From an uncultured Nitrososphaera sp. (GTDB lineage: Archaea > Thermoproteota > Nitrososphaeria > Nitrososphaerales > Nitrososphaeraceae): DNA of 28,079 bases. The notes under the pieces are model-generated. The model saw only the letters and a program-made list of their open reading frames with translations. It did no database searches and was not told the origin of the DNA. The stretch covers positions 1 through 28,079 of the forward strand of contig NZ_CAMLDP010000015.1 of assembly GCF_946478925.1 (NCBI RefSeq), read 5' to 3'. The position numbers and the translations under genes are program-made. Below, piece after piece: positions 6,784 to 14,908 of the stretch (the stretch's first letter is position 1; every line of letters begins with the position of its first letter).

Positions 6784-8101
6784 CTGCCCGAACTACTGCA
6801 AGAATCACCGTGCTTATCGCAGACAGCACCAAGAGCGCGCTGCCAAACATCAGGGCTTCAGTAGACTGCGCCGCTTCGCCTGCCGCGACTGCGGCGAGGC
6901 TTGCCGCCCACGCAGCGACAAGGACGTATTTTGCGTACTTCATGTCCCACTGTTTTTTCCTGCTGGCGACTGCAATCACCGCCGACAGCGGCGCAAAATA
7001 TAACAGGCCGATGAGCGAGCTGGCAGTCAGGCCGGCGCCCACTATTGCCGCTTCGTTGTTGAAAGAAAGCGTGTGAAAGACTGACGTGCTCAGGTCAAGT
7101 ATCCCAAGGAGCGGGTAGACGGACGTGCGCACTGCACCCCTGAGCCAGTCTTGGCCCCGCTCATAGTCTGCGACGTTGGGGCTGAACGAGTAGTACCAGC
7201 CGTTAAAGACGTTCATGAAACTTGCGCCGGCCATTGTCTTGAGCGCAAGGCCATCGCGAAATTCGCGCAGCTCCTGCACCTGCGGCGCAAGCTCGCTTCC
7301 AAACGCCGCGGTGGCTATCAGGCAGCCGCTCTTTGTGCCGTTGTTGCTATTGTTTGCAGGAGTGCCAGAGTTTGCTCCTAGGCCGGATGCCTTGTACACG
7401 GCAACGTCAGAGACGTACTGGTCAGAGTCGGCCACAAGAGAATAGCTTGCGGCCTTGTACGTCTGCAGGCGCTCGGCTACCACTATGCTAGAGCCGGCCG
7501 TGTCTCCGGGCGCCAAGTCTTGGACTACTTGGCTCTCGCTCTCTGCAGGGGCCTCTCCTATCGCCACGACCTTGCCGGCGCTGTCGTACAGCGTCGCTAT
7601 CGCTATCGGGTTTGTCACGGTATCGTTGCCGCTATTTTTGACGCTCACGTTGATGTAGTAGACGCCGAGCACGTCAAGGCGCGAGTTTGACGAGACCAGG
7701 GTCAGGCTTGCGGGCTTGTTTTCTGTAAGCTGGCCCACTGCCGAAAGGGAATAGCTGGCGACCTTGTCCACGGTCGCAGGGTCGAGGTAGACCATGTCAA
7801 AGGGCGCAAATCCTCCAGGGTTTATCACGCGCAGCTTCGGCGCCTGCTGGTACTGCGAAAGGAGCTTGCCACTTGCGTCATAGAATGACGCCGTTATCAG
7901 GATGTCCTTCATGGCGTTTGCAGACTCGTTCTTTATCTCGCCGTAGACATGCAGTATCTTGGACTCGTCTATGTACTTGGTCTCATTCTGGAAGGAAAAG
8001 GCGGTCTCTGCGGTGGCGATGTGCTGCGATGCGACAACAGATGACGTCAATAGCGTTGAAATGATGATTGCAACGATCGTCAACAGGCCGCGCGTGTACA
8101 C
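6776..8101 (-). CDS. Membrane protein with two FxLYD-like domains and a CFI-box domain
   Basis: A 441-aa surface protein. The signal peptide is 1-24. Two extracellular Ig-like FxLYD-type domains lie at about 45-125 and 135-235 (typical: HVYGEIKNESANAMKDILI and YYINVSVKNSGNDTV). An Asn/Gly-rich linker follows (240-258). The CFI-box signature starts at C260 (CLIATAAFGS, then LREFRD and FMNVFNGWYYSFSP, to about 310), a domain frequent in thaumarchaeal surface proteins. Three membrane helices follow near 352-380, 389-408 and 415-438. The start is GTG at 8101: a TATA box ATATTTAAAT at 8123-8132 is centred 26 nt upstream and the signal peptide begins there, so the longer upstream reading is rejected. 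Function unknown. Confidence 0.8.
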   Translation of the reverse strand: MYTRGLLTIVAIIISTLLTSSVVASQHIATAETAFSFQNETKYIDESKILHVYGEIKNESANAMKDILITASFYDASGKLLSQYQQAPKLRVINPGGFAPFDMVYLDPATVDKVASYSLSAVGQLTENKPASLTLVSSNSRLDVLGVYYINVSVKNSGNDTVTNPIAIATLYDSAGKVVAIGEAPAESESQVVQDLAPGDTAGSSIVVAERLQTYKAASYSLVADSDQYVSDVAVYKASGLGANSGTPANNSNNGTKSGCLIATAAFGSELAPQVQELREFRDGLALKTMAGASFMNVFNGWYYSFSPNVADYERGQDWLRGAVRTSVYPLLGILDLSTSVFHTLSFNNEAAIVGAGLTASSLIGLLYFAPLSAVIAVASRKKQWDMKYAKYVLVAAWAASLAAVAAGEAAQSTEALMFGSALLVLSAISTVILAVVRAVR

Positions 8102-8122
8102 ACGTTGGATCGGAGTTTTTGG

Positions 8123-8169
8123 ATATTTAAATCTGAAAAACCGGCTGGCAGCAACAATAGATATTAAAA
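8123..8169. promoter_or_regulatory. Divergent promoters: CFI-box gene (-) and prs (+)
   Basis: The minus-strand box ATTTAAATAT (8123-8132) serves the GTG at 8101, and the plus-strand box ATATTAAAA (8161-8169) serves prs at 8187. Both give about 26-nt spacing to the start codons. These boxes decide the starts of both genes. Confidence 0.6.
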
Positions 8170-8186
8170 GACGTAGAAGCCAACAG

Positions 8187-9086
8187 GTGGCGTACTTGGC
8201 AGCCGACACCATTTCTGTTGTTGCAGGCCCCTCATCGCCCGAGCTTGCCACCGGTATTGCAAAGCACCTTGGGGCAAAGCTTGTGCCGGCGGAACTGCGG
8301 GTTTTCTCTGACGGCGAGAGCAAGATAAGACTCGCCGCGGGCGTCGGCAGGAAATGCGCCGTCGTGCAGTCGGCCTACCCGCCCGTCGACACCCATCTCT
8401 TGCAGGCCATGATGATGATTAAAAAGTGCTCTGACGACGGCGCAGAGGTATGCGCCGTAATACCGTACCTCGCCTATGCGAGGCAGGACAGGGCTTTTCT
8501 TGAAGGCGAGGCAGTGAGCGTGGCGCTGGTTGCCAAGCTGCTTGCGGCGGCTGGAGCAAAATCGGTCGTCACAGTCGACATCCACAGTGAGTCGGCCCTT
8601 GCATTCTTTACAAGCATAGCGAACGTTTCCTCGATACCTCTCCTTGCAGCCCATGCGGCAAGAATGAAGCTCAAAAACACGCTCGTGGTGTCGCCTGACA
8701 CGGGAGGCATTTGCAGAGCGCAGGAATTTGCAAGGCTGTTAAAGACAGACATGATTGCCCTGAAAAAATCACGCGACAGGAACACCGGCGAAGTCACGGT
8801 GGAGCAAAGGATAGATTCTGACGTTTCCGGCCGCGATGCGATACTGATAGACGACATGATAAGCAGTGGCGGCAGTATCGTAAAAGCAGCAGAGGTGCTG
8901 CGCAAAAACGGCGCCGGCAAGATATATGCCATGTGCGCGCACGCGCTTTTGATAGGCGACGCGGCTTCAAAAATAGCGGCTGCAGGCGTGCAGGAGGTAA
9001 TAGCCACCAACTCTATACCGGGCAGGCACGCATCAGTCGACCTGAGCGGGGCGCTTGCGGAGGCCGTGCGCAAGATCTTATTATGA
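8187..9086 (+). CDS. prs: Ribose-phosphate pyrophosphokinase (PRPP synthetase)
   Basis: Makes 5-phosphoribosyl diphosphate from ribose 5-phosphate and ATP for nucleotide, histidine and tryptophan synthesis; cytosolic. The 299-aa product has the family order: N-terminal GPSSPELATGIAKHLG, FSDGE, the YLAYARQDR stretch, VTVDIHS metal-binding segment, the SRDRNTGEV catalytic loop and the PRPP loop DAILIDDMISSGG. The start is GTG at 8187, with TATA box at 8161-8169; TTG at 8196 is the alternative (three residues shorter). A much longer ATG-started reading from 7959 would run through the divergent CFI-box gene and is not credible. Confidence 0.93.
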   Translation: MAYLAADTISVVAGPSSPELATGIAKHLGAKLVPAELRVFSDGESKIRLAAGVGRKCAVVQSAYPPVDTHLLQAMMMIKKCSDDGAEVCAVIPYLAYARQDRAFLEGEAVSVALVAKLLAAAGAKSVVTVDIHSESALAFFTSIANVSSIPLLAAHAARMKLKNTLVVSPDTGGICRAQEFARLLKTDMIALKKSRDRNTGEVTVEQRIDSDVSGRDAILIDDMISSGGSIVKAAEVLRKNGAGKIYAMCAHALLIGDAASKIAAAGVQEVIATNSIPGRHASVDLSGALAEAVRKILL

Positions 9087-9137
9087 CAAAGTTAAATCAG
9101 GCTTTTGCCTGCACTATATAGCACACTCTTGGCAAAC

Positions 9138-10064
9138 ATGCAGATTGTGTTCCTCGGCACTTCTTCAGCGGCTCCGACTGCTGACCGTGGGCTTTCGTCC
9201 ATCGCCATAATGCGCGATGGCGAGCTCTTGCTGTTTGACGCCGGCGAGGGCATGCAGCGCAACTTCATCAAGGCCGGCCTAGGCATGAACCGCAAGATGA
9301 AGGTGTTTGTCACGCACATGCACGCCGACCACTGCGTCGGCCTGCTCGGGCTGTTGCAGACGATGTCGCTTCAAGGGCGCGAAAGGAGGCTGGACATTTA
9401 CGGCCAGCCCCGGCTCAAGGAATTCCTGCTTGAAAACATGAGGATAATCAACTTTGGCCTGACCTTCGAAGTTGCAATACACACTATCGAAGGCGAAGGC
9501 GTCGTCGTACAGGAAAGCGACTACAAGATAACCTGCTGCGAAGCCAAGCACTCTGTCCCTGCCCTTTCGTACAGGCTGGACGAGTTTGACAGACCCGGTG
9601 CCTTCAATGTCGAGCTTGTCAAAAAGATGGGCATACCGGAGGGCGAGCTATACAGCAGGCTGCAGCACGGACAAGACATCGAATACAAGGGCAAGATGGT
9701 CAGGTCGGCAGACGTCGTCGGGCCTCCAAGGCCGGGAAGAAAGATAGGCATATCCGGCGACACCAGGCCGACTGAGAAATTGACGAAATTCTTTTCAGGG
9801 TGCGACGTGCTGGTGTTCGAGTCGACGTACAGCCACGACAAGATTACCAAGGCGCTTGAAACTTTGCACTCGACGGCCACTGAGGCGGCTACCGTCGCAA
9901 AACAGGCCGGCGCAAAAAAGCTGTTCCTGACCCACTTTAGCGCACGCTATGACGAGACATCAGCTCTTGTAAAGGAGGCATCAGCTATACACAAAGACGT
10001 CGAGGCTGCAGAGGATTTGAAACAGGTGGACATCCCGTACCCACCATCATCATTATCATCATAG
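9138..10064 (+). CDS. rnz: Ribonuclease Z (tRNA 3' processing)
   Basis: A metallo-beta-lactamase-fold zinc endonuclease that cuts the 3' trailer from pre-tRNA. The 308-aa length is typical. Ligands are visible in order: H60-M-H62-A-D64-H65, H138 (AKHSV), D208 (SGDT), H244 (LHSTATEA) and H266 (THFSARY). The GPPRPGRK segment near 195-202 fits the region linked to the exosite. The ATG at 9138 starts the family-typical MQIVFLGTSS. The TATA-like ACTATATA (9113-9120) lies just upstream. The last 6 bases overlap the convergent phosphatase gene. The neighbouring tRNA-Gly encodes its CCA. Confidence 0.94.
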   Translation: MQIVFLGTSSAAPTADRGLSSIAIMRDGELLLFDAGEGMQRNFIKAGLGMNRKMKVFVTHMHADHCVGLLGLLQTMSLQGRERRLDIYGQPRLKEFLLENMRIINFGLTFEVAIHTIEGEGVVVQESDYKITCCEAKHSVPALSYRLDEFDRPGAFNVELVKKMGIPEGELYSRLQHGQDIEYKGKMVRSADVVGPPRPGRKIGISGDTRPTEKLTKFFSGCDVLVFESTYSHDKITKALETLHSTATEAATVAKQAGAKKLFLTHFSARYDETSALVKEASAIHKDVEAAEDLKQVDIPYPPSSLSS

Positions 10065-10994
10065 CTTTTTCACAAATCGTGCCAGGCCGTCCGCGTCGCT
10101 GACGGAATCAAGGTTTCCCTTGCCTGCCAGGATGTATGCGGCGCCAAAGTTTGGGTATGCTTCCCTGCACGTAAAAAGGGTCAGAATTCCGCCGCGGTGG
10201 TCCACCCTGTAGCCGCGACACGGCTCGTGGCCGCGGACCACCACTTTTGTGCCCGTGGCTTGCAGCCACCGCTCTGTTACCACTCTTCCAAAGTGCCTGC
10301 CTATGCCCCTCCACGAAGGCTCCCAGTCCTCTCCTTCTTCAAGCGGGCGGGGGTCATTCCACAGCAGTTCTTCCATCACCCGGTTCTGCAGGTGGCTTTT
10401 CTGCGCAGTCGCTATTTTCTGCCTCCAGTCGCCTATGGCATCGGTCGGCAGGCCGCCGTGCACCAAAAACAGCGTGTCCTGCACCACGGTGGCAAGCGCC
10501 ATCAGTCCAAATAGCGCAAGCGTCCTGCTGTAGACAGCCCTTGCTTTCGTACCAAACCTGTCCTCCATGCTGTACGACAGATCGTGTGAGGGAAACGGGA
10601 ACTCGGCCGGCGCCTCGTGGTTTCCGCGCATCAAGATCACAGAATCGGGGTGCGCGTGTTTCAAGTGGCATATGGCGTACAGCACGCCCATAGAATCACT
10701 ACCCCTGTCCACATAATCTCCGAGAAACACCATCTTGTTTTCCGGATTTGACAGGAACTTTTCGTAGCCCATCTCATCGAGGATCTGAAAGAGCGTCCGC
10801 GAGTCGCCGTGCAGGTCGCTCAATATCGCAAGATTAGCATAATCATATATTTCGACAAGCCCGCCCGTTACGGTTCCGCCGGCTATTTTGCCGCGCTTTT
10901 GCTCCTGCTCCAGCGCGGAAATGCCCTGTTCCAGCACCCGCGAAAACTCGGACGGCCCGGCGGTGGCAGAAAGGCGTGCAATCTGCGACAACAT
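10059..10994 (-). CDS. PPP-family protein serine/threonine phosphatase
   Basis: A 311-aa metallophosphatase of the PP1/PP2A type, which removes phosphate from proteins using two metal ions. Motifs in order: D60-L-H-G-D, G92-D-Y-V-D-R-G98, R123-G-N-H-E127, H179-G-G, W212-N-D-P215, R254-G-H-E257 and a late H266. The first motif is SDLHG where the family usually has GDxHG, so Gly is replaced by Ser; all metal ligands remain. Residues 1-55 are a helical N-terminal extension. It converges with RNase Z (6-nt overlap) and diverges from the next gene. Confidence 0.9.
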   Translation of the reverse strand: MLSQIARLSATAGPSEFSRVLEQGISALEQEQKRGKIAGGTVTGGLVEIYDYANLAILSDLHGDSRTLFQILDEMGYEKFLSNPENKMVFLGDYVDRGSDSMGVLYAICHLKHAHPDSVILMRGNHEAPAEFPFPSHDLSYSMEDRFGTKARAVYSRTLALFGLMALATVVQDTLFLVHGGLPTDAIGDWRQKIATAQKSHLQNRVMEELLWNDPRPLEEGEDWEPSWRGIGRHFGRVVTERWLQATGTKVVVRGHEPCRGYRVDHRGGILTLFTCREAYPNFGAAYILAGKGNLDSVSDADGLARFVKKL

Positions 10995-11039
10995 GTACTA
11001 TTGGCCTGCTTGCTAATTACCCCTGCGGAAACGGCTATA

Positions 11040-11387
11040 ATGCACGTACGCATTGCAGGCTCTGTGCAGGATCTGTGGCTTGAAGTGAGGGCTTGTCAGC
11101 AGCCGACGGCGGCAACGACAAAAGAGCTTGAATACGAGACGGTGCTCCGTATACCGGCCCTTTCAGAGGCGTTGAAAGCGGTGGAAAAGGCCAGCCTCGA
11201 CGCGGCAAGAAAGGGAGGAAACACCATGTGGGATTATTCTCGCAAGCTTGACCCCAAAGAAATAGAGAGCGTCATGGGCCTGTTTTCAGGGTCGCAGGAG
11301 AGGGACGACGGCAGGTCCACGTCCAGATCGGCAGACTACTTGTACTATGGCAAGTGCTACACCTTGACGCTGTTTGCGTTCAAGTGA
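11040..11387 (+). CDS. Conserved-looking protein of unknown function (115 aa)
   Basis: Starts MHVRIAGSVQDLWLEVRA and ends with YLYYGKCYTLTLFAF. It looks like a small alpha/beta cytosolic protein with a Ser/Arg/Asp-rich linker near 93-103 (RDDGRSTSRS). I do not recognise a family. The ATG at 11040 is supported by the TATA-like GCTAATTAC at 11012-11020, about 24 nt upstream; a longer in-frame reading would enter the divergent phosphatase gene. It sits just upstream of the L32e-L19e operon, but that operon has its own promoter. Confidence 0.68.
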   Translation: MHVRIAGSVQDLWLEVRACQQPTAATTKELEYETVLRIPALSEALKAVEKASLDAARKGGNTMWDYSRKLDPKEIESVMGLFSGSQERDDGRSTSRSADYLYYGKCYTLTLFAFK

Positions 11388-11441
11388 AACCATGCGAGTA
11401 ACGTATTTATTTAAAACAGGTATTCATGCCTGCGTATCGCT

Positions 11442-11867
11442 ATGGTGATTAACGGAGAGTTACTTGCCGCAAGGAAAAAGGTCGCCAGCAAGCGCCCCAA
11501 GTTCGTCCGTCAGGAGAGCTGGAGGTACGACAGGCTTGCAGAGAATTGGCGCAAACCAAAGGGCAAGGACAACAAGATGAGAAAGCAAAAGGGCGGATAC
11601 CCGGCTATAGTCAAGGTCGGCTACCGCGGCCCCAAGGCTGCAAGAGGTCTTCACCCGTCAGGCTACACCGATAACATCGTCTACAACGTCGCGGACCTTT
11701 CCGGCCTAGATGCCAAGAAGGACGCAATCAGGCTTGCTCGCACCGTCGGAAGCCGCAAACGCAAAGAGATAATCGAGCAGGCCGCCAAGTCAGGATTCAA
11801 GATATTGAACGCAGGCAAGCTTGCTCCAAAGAAAGAGGAAGAAGCAGAGAAGGAGGAGACCAAGTAA
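11442..11867 (+). CDS. rpl32e: Large ribosomal subunit protein L32e (eL32)
   Basis: A 141-aa archaeal/eukaryotic-type 50S protein. Family stretches are visible: KRPKFVRQESWRYDRL, the Lys/Arg-rich KGKDNKMRKQKGG, PAIVKVGYRGPKAARGLHPSG and ARTVGSRKRKEI. It has an acidic-basic tail rich in Glu and Lys. A TATA box ATTTATTTAAAA at 11405-11416 lies about 30 nt before the ATG. L19e begins 2 nt after its stop, so they form an operon; in many archaea these two genes sit together in the large ribosomal spc cluster, here apparently split out. Confidence 0.96.
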   Translation: MVINGELLAARKKVASKRPKFVRQESWRYDRLAENWRKPKGKDNKMRKQKGGYPAIVKVGYRGPKAARGLHPSGYTDNIVYNVADLSGLDAKKDAIRLARTVGSRKRKEIIEQAAKSGFKILNAGKLAPKKEEEAEKEETK

Positions 11868-11869
11868 AG

Positions 11870-12316
11870 ATGGTCGTCAACATCCGCAAAAAGCGCGAGC
11901 TTGTCGCAAGGATTCTCGGCGTGGGCGTAAACCGCGTGCGCTTTGAGCCGGACAAGCTTGAAGACGTTGCCGATTCTATTACCCGCGACAACATCCGCTC
12001 GCTGGTCAAGAGCGGCGCCATCTGGACTGTCAAGCCAAAGGGCACTTCAAGGGGCAGGGCGCAGAAAAAGCGCTCGATCTGGAAAGTCCACGGCAAAGGT
12101 CAGGGCTCCAAGAAGGGCAAAAAGACCGCAAGGGTCGGCAAGAAAGAGGTGTACGTCGTTCGCGTCCGGTCGATGCGCTACCATCTTCGCGTAATGAAGG
12201 AGCGCAAGGACATCACGAACGAAATCTACTGGAACCTCTACAAGCAGGTAAACGGCGGACATGTGAGATCGCTTGCGCACCTGCGCGACCTCGTAAAGGA
12301 AGCCAAGACCCGCTAG
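11870..12316 (+). CDS. rpl19e: Large ribosomal subunit protein L19e (eL19)
   Basis: A 148-aa archaeal/eukaryotic 50S protein that binds 23S rRNA. The conserved features are NIRKKRELVARILGVG at the N-terminus, the DIRSLVKSG-like segment (NIRSLVKSGAI), the basic RGRAQKKR...GKGQGSKKGKK stretch, and YHLRVMKERKDITNEIYWNLYKQVNGG. It starts 2 nt after L32e, so the two are cotranscribed. Convergent with the MGMT gene, with a 9-nt gap. Confidence 0.96.
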   Translation: MVVNIRKKRELVARILGVGVNRVRFEPDKLEDVADSITRDNIRSLVKSGAIWTVKPKGTSRGRAQKKRSIWKVHGKGQGSKKGKKTARVGKKEVYVVRVRSMRYHLRVMKERKDITNEIYWNLYKQVNGGHVRSLAHLRDLVKEAKTR

Positions 12317-12325
12317 ACGGGTTCC

Positions 12326-12658
12326 CTACTTTTCCCTTTTTAGTTTCAATACCGCCCTTTTCTTTTCAAAATCCACTATCCTGTCGCCGTCAAACTGCAG
12401 CCCTTCTTTTGCCAGAATCTCCTTCTTCATCTTGATGCCAAACCCATATCCGCCAATGCCCCCGTCTGACGCCACCACGCGGTGACACGGAACAACAAAA
12501 GGTTCAGGGTTTACGTTCATTATCTTGCCTATTGCCCTTGCCGCTCCGGGGAATCCAAGCGCCTGTGCAAGGTCGCCGTACGTCGTGACCTGCCCTTCCG
12601 GCACAGTCCTTAAAAGGTCATAGACGTCCTTTGCGTCAAGCCGGCGGCCAGTCCTCAT
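12326..12658 (-). CDS. ogt: Methylated-DNA-protein cysteine methyltransferase (MGMT/Ogt)
   Basis: A 110-aa single-domain DNA repair protein that moves the methyl group from O6-methylguanine to its own cysteine. It has the DNA-binding helix-turn-helix (VTTYGDLAQALGFPGAARAIGKIM), the active-site P57-C58-H-R60, then VVASDGGIGGYGFG and the KKEILAKEG helix that ends the family. Length fits the catalytic domain alone, without the usual N-terminal domain, as in several archaeal enzymes. The active-site Cys is present, so it is not an inactive alkyltransferase-like protein. It lies 26 nt downstream of the deacylase gene on the same strand and may be cotranscribed. Confidence 0.93.
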   Translation of the reverse strand: MRTGRRLDAKDVYDLLRTVPEGQVTTYGDLAQALGFPGAARAIGKIMNVNPEPFVVPCHRVVASDGGIGGYGFGIKMKKEILAKEGLQFDGDRIVDFEKKRAVLKLKREK

Positions 12659-12684
12659 GCAATCGGGATGCCGTCACGCGTATT

Positions 12685-13506
12685 TCAAACTTTCAGGATG
12701 GCAAGGCCTGTGCCTTCGGCCATTTTTATCATGCGGTCCTTGTGGCTCCCAAGGCCCTTTGCGTCAAGCACGATGTGCGTCACCTTCTCGGCGCTTTTTT
12801 CGATCATCTGTGCAAGCATTGCCTCATCAATCGCGTCCAGCGCGTGCTTTGACGCCACTGCCGCAAGCCCGAACTCGGACTCTAGCAAGAGCTTGTTGAA
12901 CTTTGTCGGATAGTGCGTACCTCCGATTGCGACTCCCACATTTTCACAAGGCGCAACGCCGTTGTTTGCAAGCACGCCAAGAAGAGAGTCGCACATCGCT
13001 TTTGCTGCGCTCCGGTCGGCCCACTGCTTTTCCGACGAGCCAAGCTCCACGAAAAGCACGGGCTTTTTCAGCGATGTCGGCCCGTGGTGCGTCGCCTCGA
13101 TTATAACGTCATATCCTGGCGTGTTTGCGCTTGTTATCGCCTTTAGGTACGCCTTTTGCAGGCTGGGCAGGGCAACGGCTATCTCTTTTGGGTTGCCGCC
13201 AAAGGGCGCATCGGAAAAATTGCCCGTGCAATGGCAGGTGAGCGTCGGGATTCCGCTGTCCGACCGGTGCTTTGAGAGGAACACGAACGCCCTTGCATCT
13301 GGAAACGTCAAATCAAGCGTCTCCAGAGTCAGCAGGGACGCGTCTGCCACGTACAGCTTGGCGCTGTGCGCGGGCGAGGAAAACGACTGCCCCTCTCCGC
13401 CGTCGTGCAGGCCATCCGGCGCAAACCCCTGCTCTGACTTTAAATAGTCGGCCATGGTCACGCCTGCAAGGTCTTGGCTTGAGGCGACAAGTATGAAATC
13501 TCTCAA
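12685..13506 (-). CDS. dtdA: D-aminoacyl-tRNA deacylase, archaeal/plant type (DTD2)
   Basis: Proofreading enzyme that frees D-amino acids from wrongly charged tRNA. The 273-aa product has the family hallmarks: HCTGN (92-96), EATHHGPT (137-144) and GGTHYPTKF (195-203), with conserved histidines in zinc-binding positions. Length is normal. The ATG at 13506 lies 26-28 nt from a minus-strand TATA box ATTTAAAT (13531-13538), so the mRNA is leaderless. Divergent from spt5. Confidence 0.93.
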   Translation of the reverse strand: MRDFILVASSQDLAGVTMADYLKSEQGFAPDGLHDGGEGQSFSSPAHSAKLYVADASLLTLETLDLTFPDARAFVFLSKHRSDSGIPTLTCHCTGNFSDAPFGGNPKEIAVALPSLQKAYLKAITSANTPGYDVIIEATHHGPTSLKKPVLFVELGSSEKQWADRSAAKAMCDSLLGVLANNGVAPCENVGVAIGGTHYPTKFNKLLLESEFGLAAVASKHALDAIDEAMLAQMIEKSAEKVTHIVLDAKGLGSHKDRMIKMAEGTGLAILKV

Positions 13507-13530
13507 CGGGAACCAGCAGTTGTATGTAGA

Positions 13531-13550
13531 ATTTAAATAAATTTATAAAT
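13531..13550. promoter_or_regulatory. Back-to-back TATA boxes for dtdA and spt5
   Basis: ATTTAAAT (13531-13538) is about 28 nt from the dtdA ATG on the minus strand, and ATTTATAAAT (13541-13550) is about 31 nt before the spt5 ATG at 13577. The two boxes are only about 11 bp apart centre to centre, so TBP/TFB complexes on them would clash. Confidence 0.65.
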
Positions 13551-13576
13551 TGTATCGACTTTTCGCTTTATGGCTT

Positions 13577-14179
13577 ATGAGTGATCCGAGAGAGGACCAA
13601 GAGGAGGATCTAGACTTATCTTTAGATAACGATAATCAGGGTTTAGAGGACGAAAAGGCTTCCCAGGGCAAAAAAGAGGCGGGGGCGAAGCCAGCTCCTG
13701 CGGCAGCAGCGGTAGCGCAGAGCGACAGGCCAGCAAGCGACAGCAGGTTCTTTGCCATCCGCACTACAGGAGGTCAGGAGCGCATGGTCGCAGACATGCT
13801 ATACACAAAGGTCACGGCCAAAAAGATAGGCATACGCTCAGTCCTGGTGCTTGACAGCTTTAAAGGTTACATAATAGTCGAGGCGCCGGACGCAAACGTC
13901 GCGTATGAGGGGCTCGCGGGCATCAGGCATGTGCGCGGCCAGATACGAGGCGACCTGCCGTTCAAGGACATTGAGGGCTACCTCATAAAGAAGCCCACAG
14001 TTACTGAACTGAACATCGACGACACGGTCGAGGTCATCGCCGGCCCGTTCAAGGGCATGAAGGCCAAGATAACCCGTGTCGACTATGAGAAGCAGGAGGC
14101 GACAGTCGTGCTCCTGGACTCGCCCTACCAGATACCTGTCACCGTGGACGCCAACTACTTGAAAAAGGTAGCCCATTGA
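13577..14179 (+). CDS. spt5: Transcription elongation factor Spt5 (NusG-like)
   Basis: A 200-aa archaeal Spt5, which clamps RNA polymerase with Spt4 to keep elongation processive. Residues 1-62 are an acidic, Ala/Lys-rich disordered extension (EDQEEDLDLSLDNDNQG). The NGN domain spans about 63-150 (FFAIRTTGGQERMVADMLYTK... GYIIVEAPDANVAYEGLAGIRHVRG). A KOW domain follows (IDDTVEVIAGPFKGMKAKITRVD..., about 150-197). The start ATG 13577 follows the TATA box at 13541-13550; an upstream TTG at 13550 would lie inside the TATA box, and ATG 13570 is out of frame. Confidence 0.94.
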   Translation: MSDPREDQEEDLDLSLDNDNQGLEDEKASQGKKEAGAKPAPAAAAVAQSDRPASDSRFFAIRTTGGQERMVADMLYTKVTAKKIGIRSVLVLDSFKGYIIVEAPDANVAYEGLAGIRHVRGQIRGDLPFKDIEGYLIKKPTVTELNIDDTVEVIAGPFKGMKAKITRVDYEKQEATVVLLDSPYQIPVTVDANYLKKVAH

Positions 14180-14225
14180 CTGAAGGATTAAATAAAGAAG
14201 GGGGCAAATCCACCGGTACGGCTTT

Positions 14226-14243
14226 ATGGTGTTATTTGCTTGA
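14226..14243 (+). other. Possible minimal upstream ORF before precorrin-2 dehydrogenase
   Basis: ATG GTG TTA TTT GCT TGA encodes MVLFA and its TGA shares two bases with the TTG start of the next gene at 14240 (TTGA overlap). A TATA-like TTAAATAA at 14188-14195 predicts transcript start near 14218, so this ATG would be the first start codon on the mRNA. Confidence 0.4.
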
Positions 14244-14908
14244 TAGTTGACCTGAACCTGAAGGGCAAGCACGCCATAGTGATAGGCGGTGGCACAGAGG
14301 GTGTAAGGAAGGTCAACGCGCTCTTGGGCCAGGACTGCAAGGTCACGGTAATCAGCAACCGCTTTAACAAGTACCTGCGCGACCAAGAAAAGGCAGGCAA
14401 GATTGAAACAGTAAAGGCGACGCTAAAGGACGCAAGCATACTTGACAATTATGACAGCCCGTTTTTGGTGCTTGCGTCCACTGACGACAAGGAATTAAAC
14501 CGCAAGCTGTGCCAGAAGGGGCGGGAAAAGGGCGCCTTTGTTTATTCAGTCGACGACCCGCAGTACAGCGACTTTTCGTACGCCTCTGTCGTCAACATCG
14601 AAGGCGTGATGCAGGTCGCCATTTCCACGTCGGGCAAGAGTCCCATAATGGCAAGGCAGGTGCGCATACGCGCCGAGCGCGTACTGAAGCGCATAATAAA
14701 AAAGGCGGACATTGAAAACGCCAAACTGCAGGAATTTGCAAGGAACGCGGCAAAGCCGAAACTAAAGACCGTGGAGCAGAGAAAGGAATTTCTATATTCT
14801 CTGCTGCATGATTCACGCGTGCAGAACCTTATTAAGGAAGACAGGATTGAAGATGCTAAAAGCACGACGCTTGAGCTTTTGCAAGAGTGGGTGAAAAAGA
14901 GCAAATGA
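14240..14908 (+). CDS. Precorrin-2 dehydrogenase / sirohydrochlorin ferrochelatase-like
   Basis: A 222-aa NAD-dependent enzyme resembling the N-terminal half of CysG (SirC, Met8). It oxidises precorrin-2 to sirohydrochlorin on the way to siroheme or alternative heme/cobalamin. The Rossmann motif GKHAIVIGGGTEGVRK is at 9-24. ASTDDKELNRKLC and DDPQYSDFSYASVV are typical NAD and active-site segments, and ISTSGKSPIMARQVR matches the C-terminal part of the family. No uroporphyrinogen methyltransferase domain is fused. The start is TTG at 14240; no ATG fits before the Rossmann fold. hemA follows with an ATGA overlap, so this starts a tetrapyrrole operon. Confidence 0.88.
   Translation: MIVDLNLKGKHAIVIGGGTEGVRKVNALLGQDCKVTVISNRFNKYLRDQEKAGKIETVKATLKDASILDNYDSPFLVLASTDDKELNRKLCQKGREKGAFVYSVDDPQYSDFSYASVVNIEGVMQVAISTSGKSPIMARQVRIRAERVLKRIIKKADIENAKLQEFARNAAKPKLKTVEQRKEFLYSLLHDSRVQNLIKEDRIEDAKSTTLELLQEWVKKSK

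Noticed and set aside
7959..8186. Long N-terminal extension of PRPP synthetase
   Set aside because: It would overlap the signal-peptide region of the divergent CFI-box gene and the prs TATA box lies inside it.
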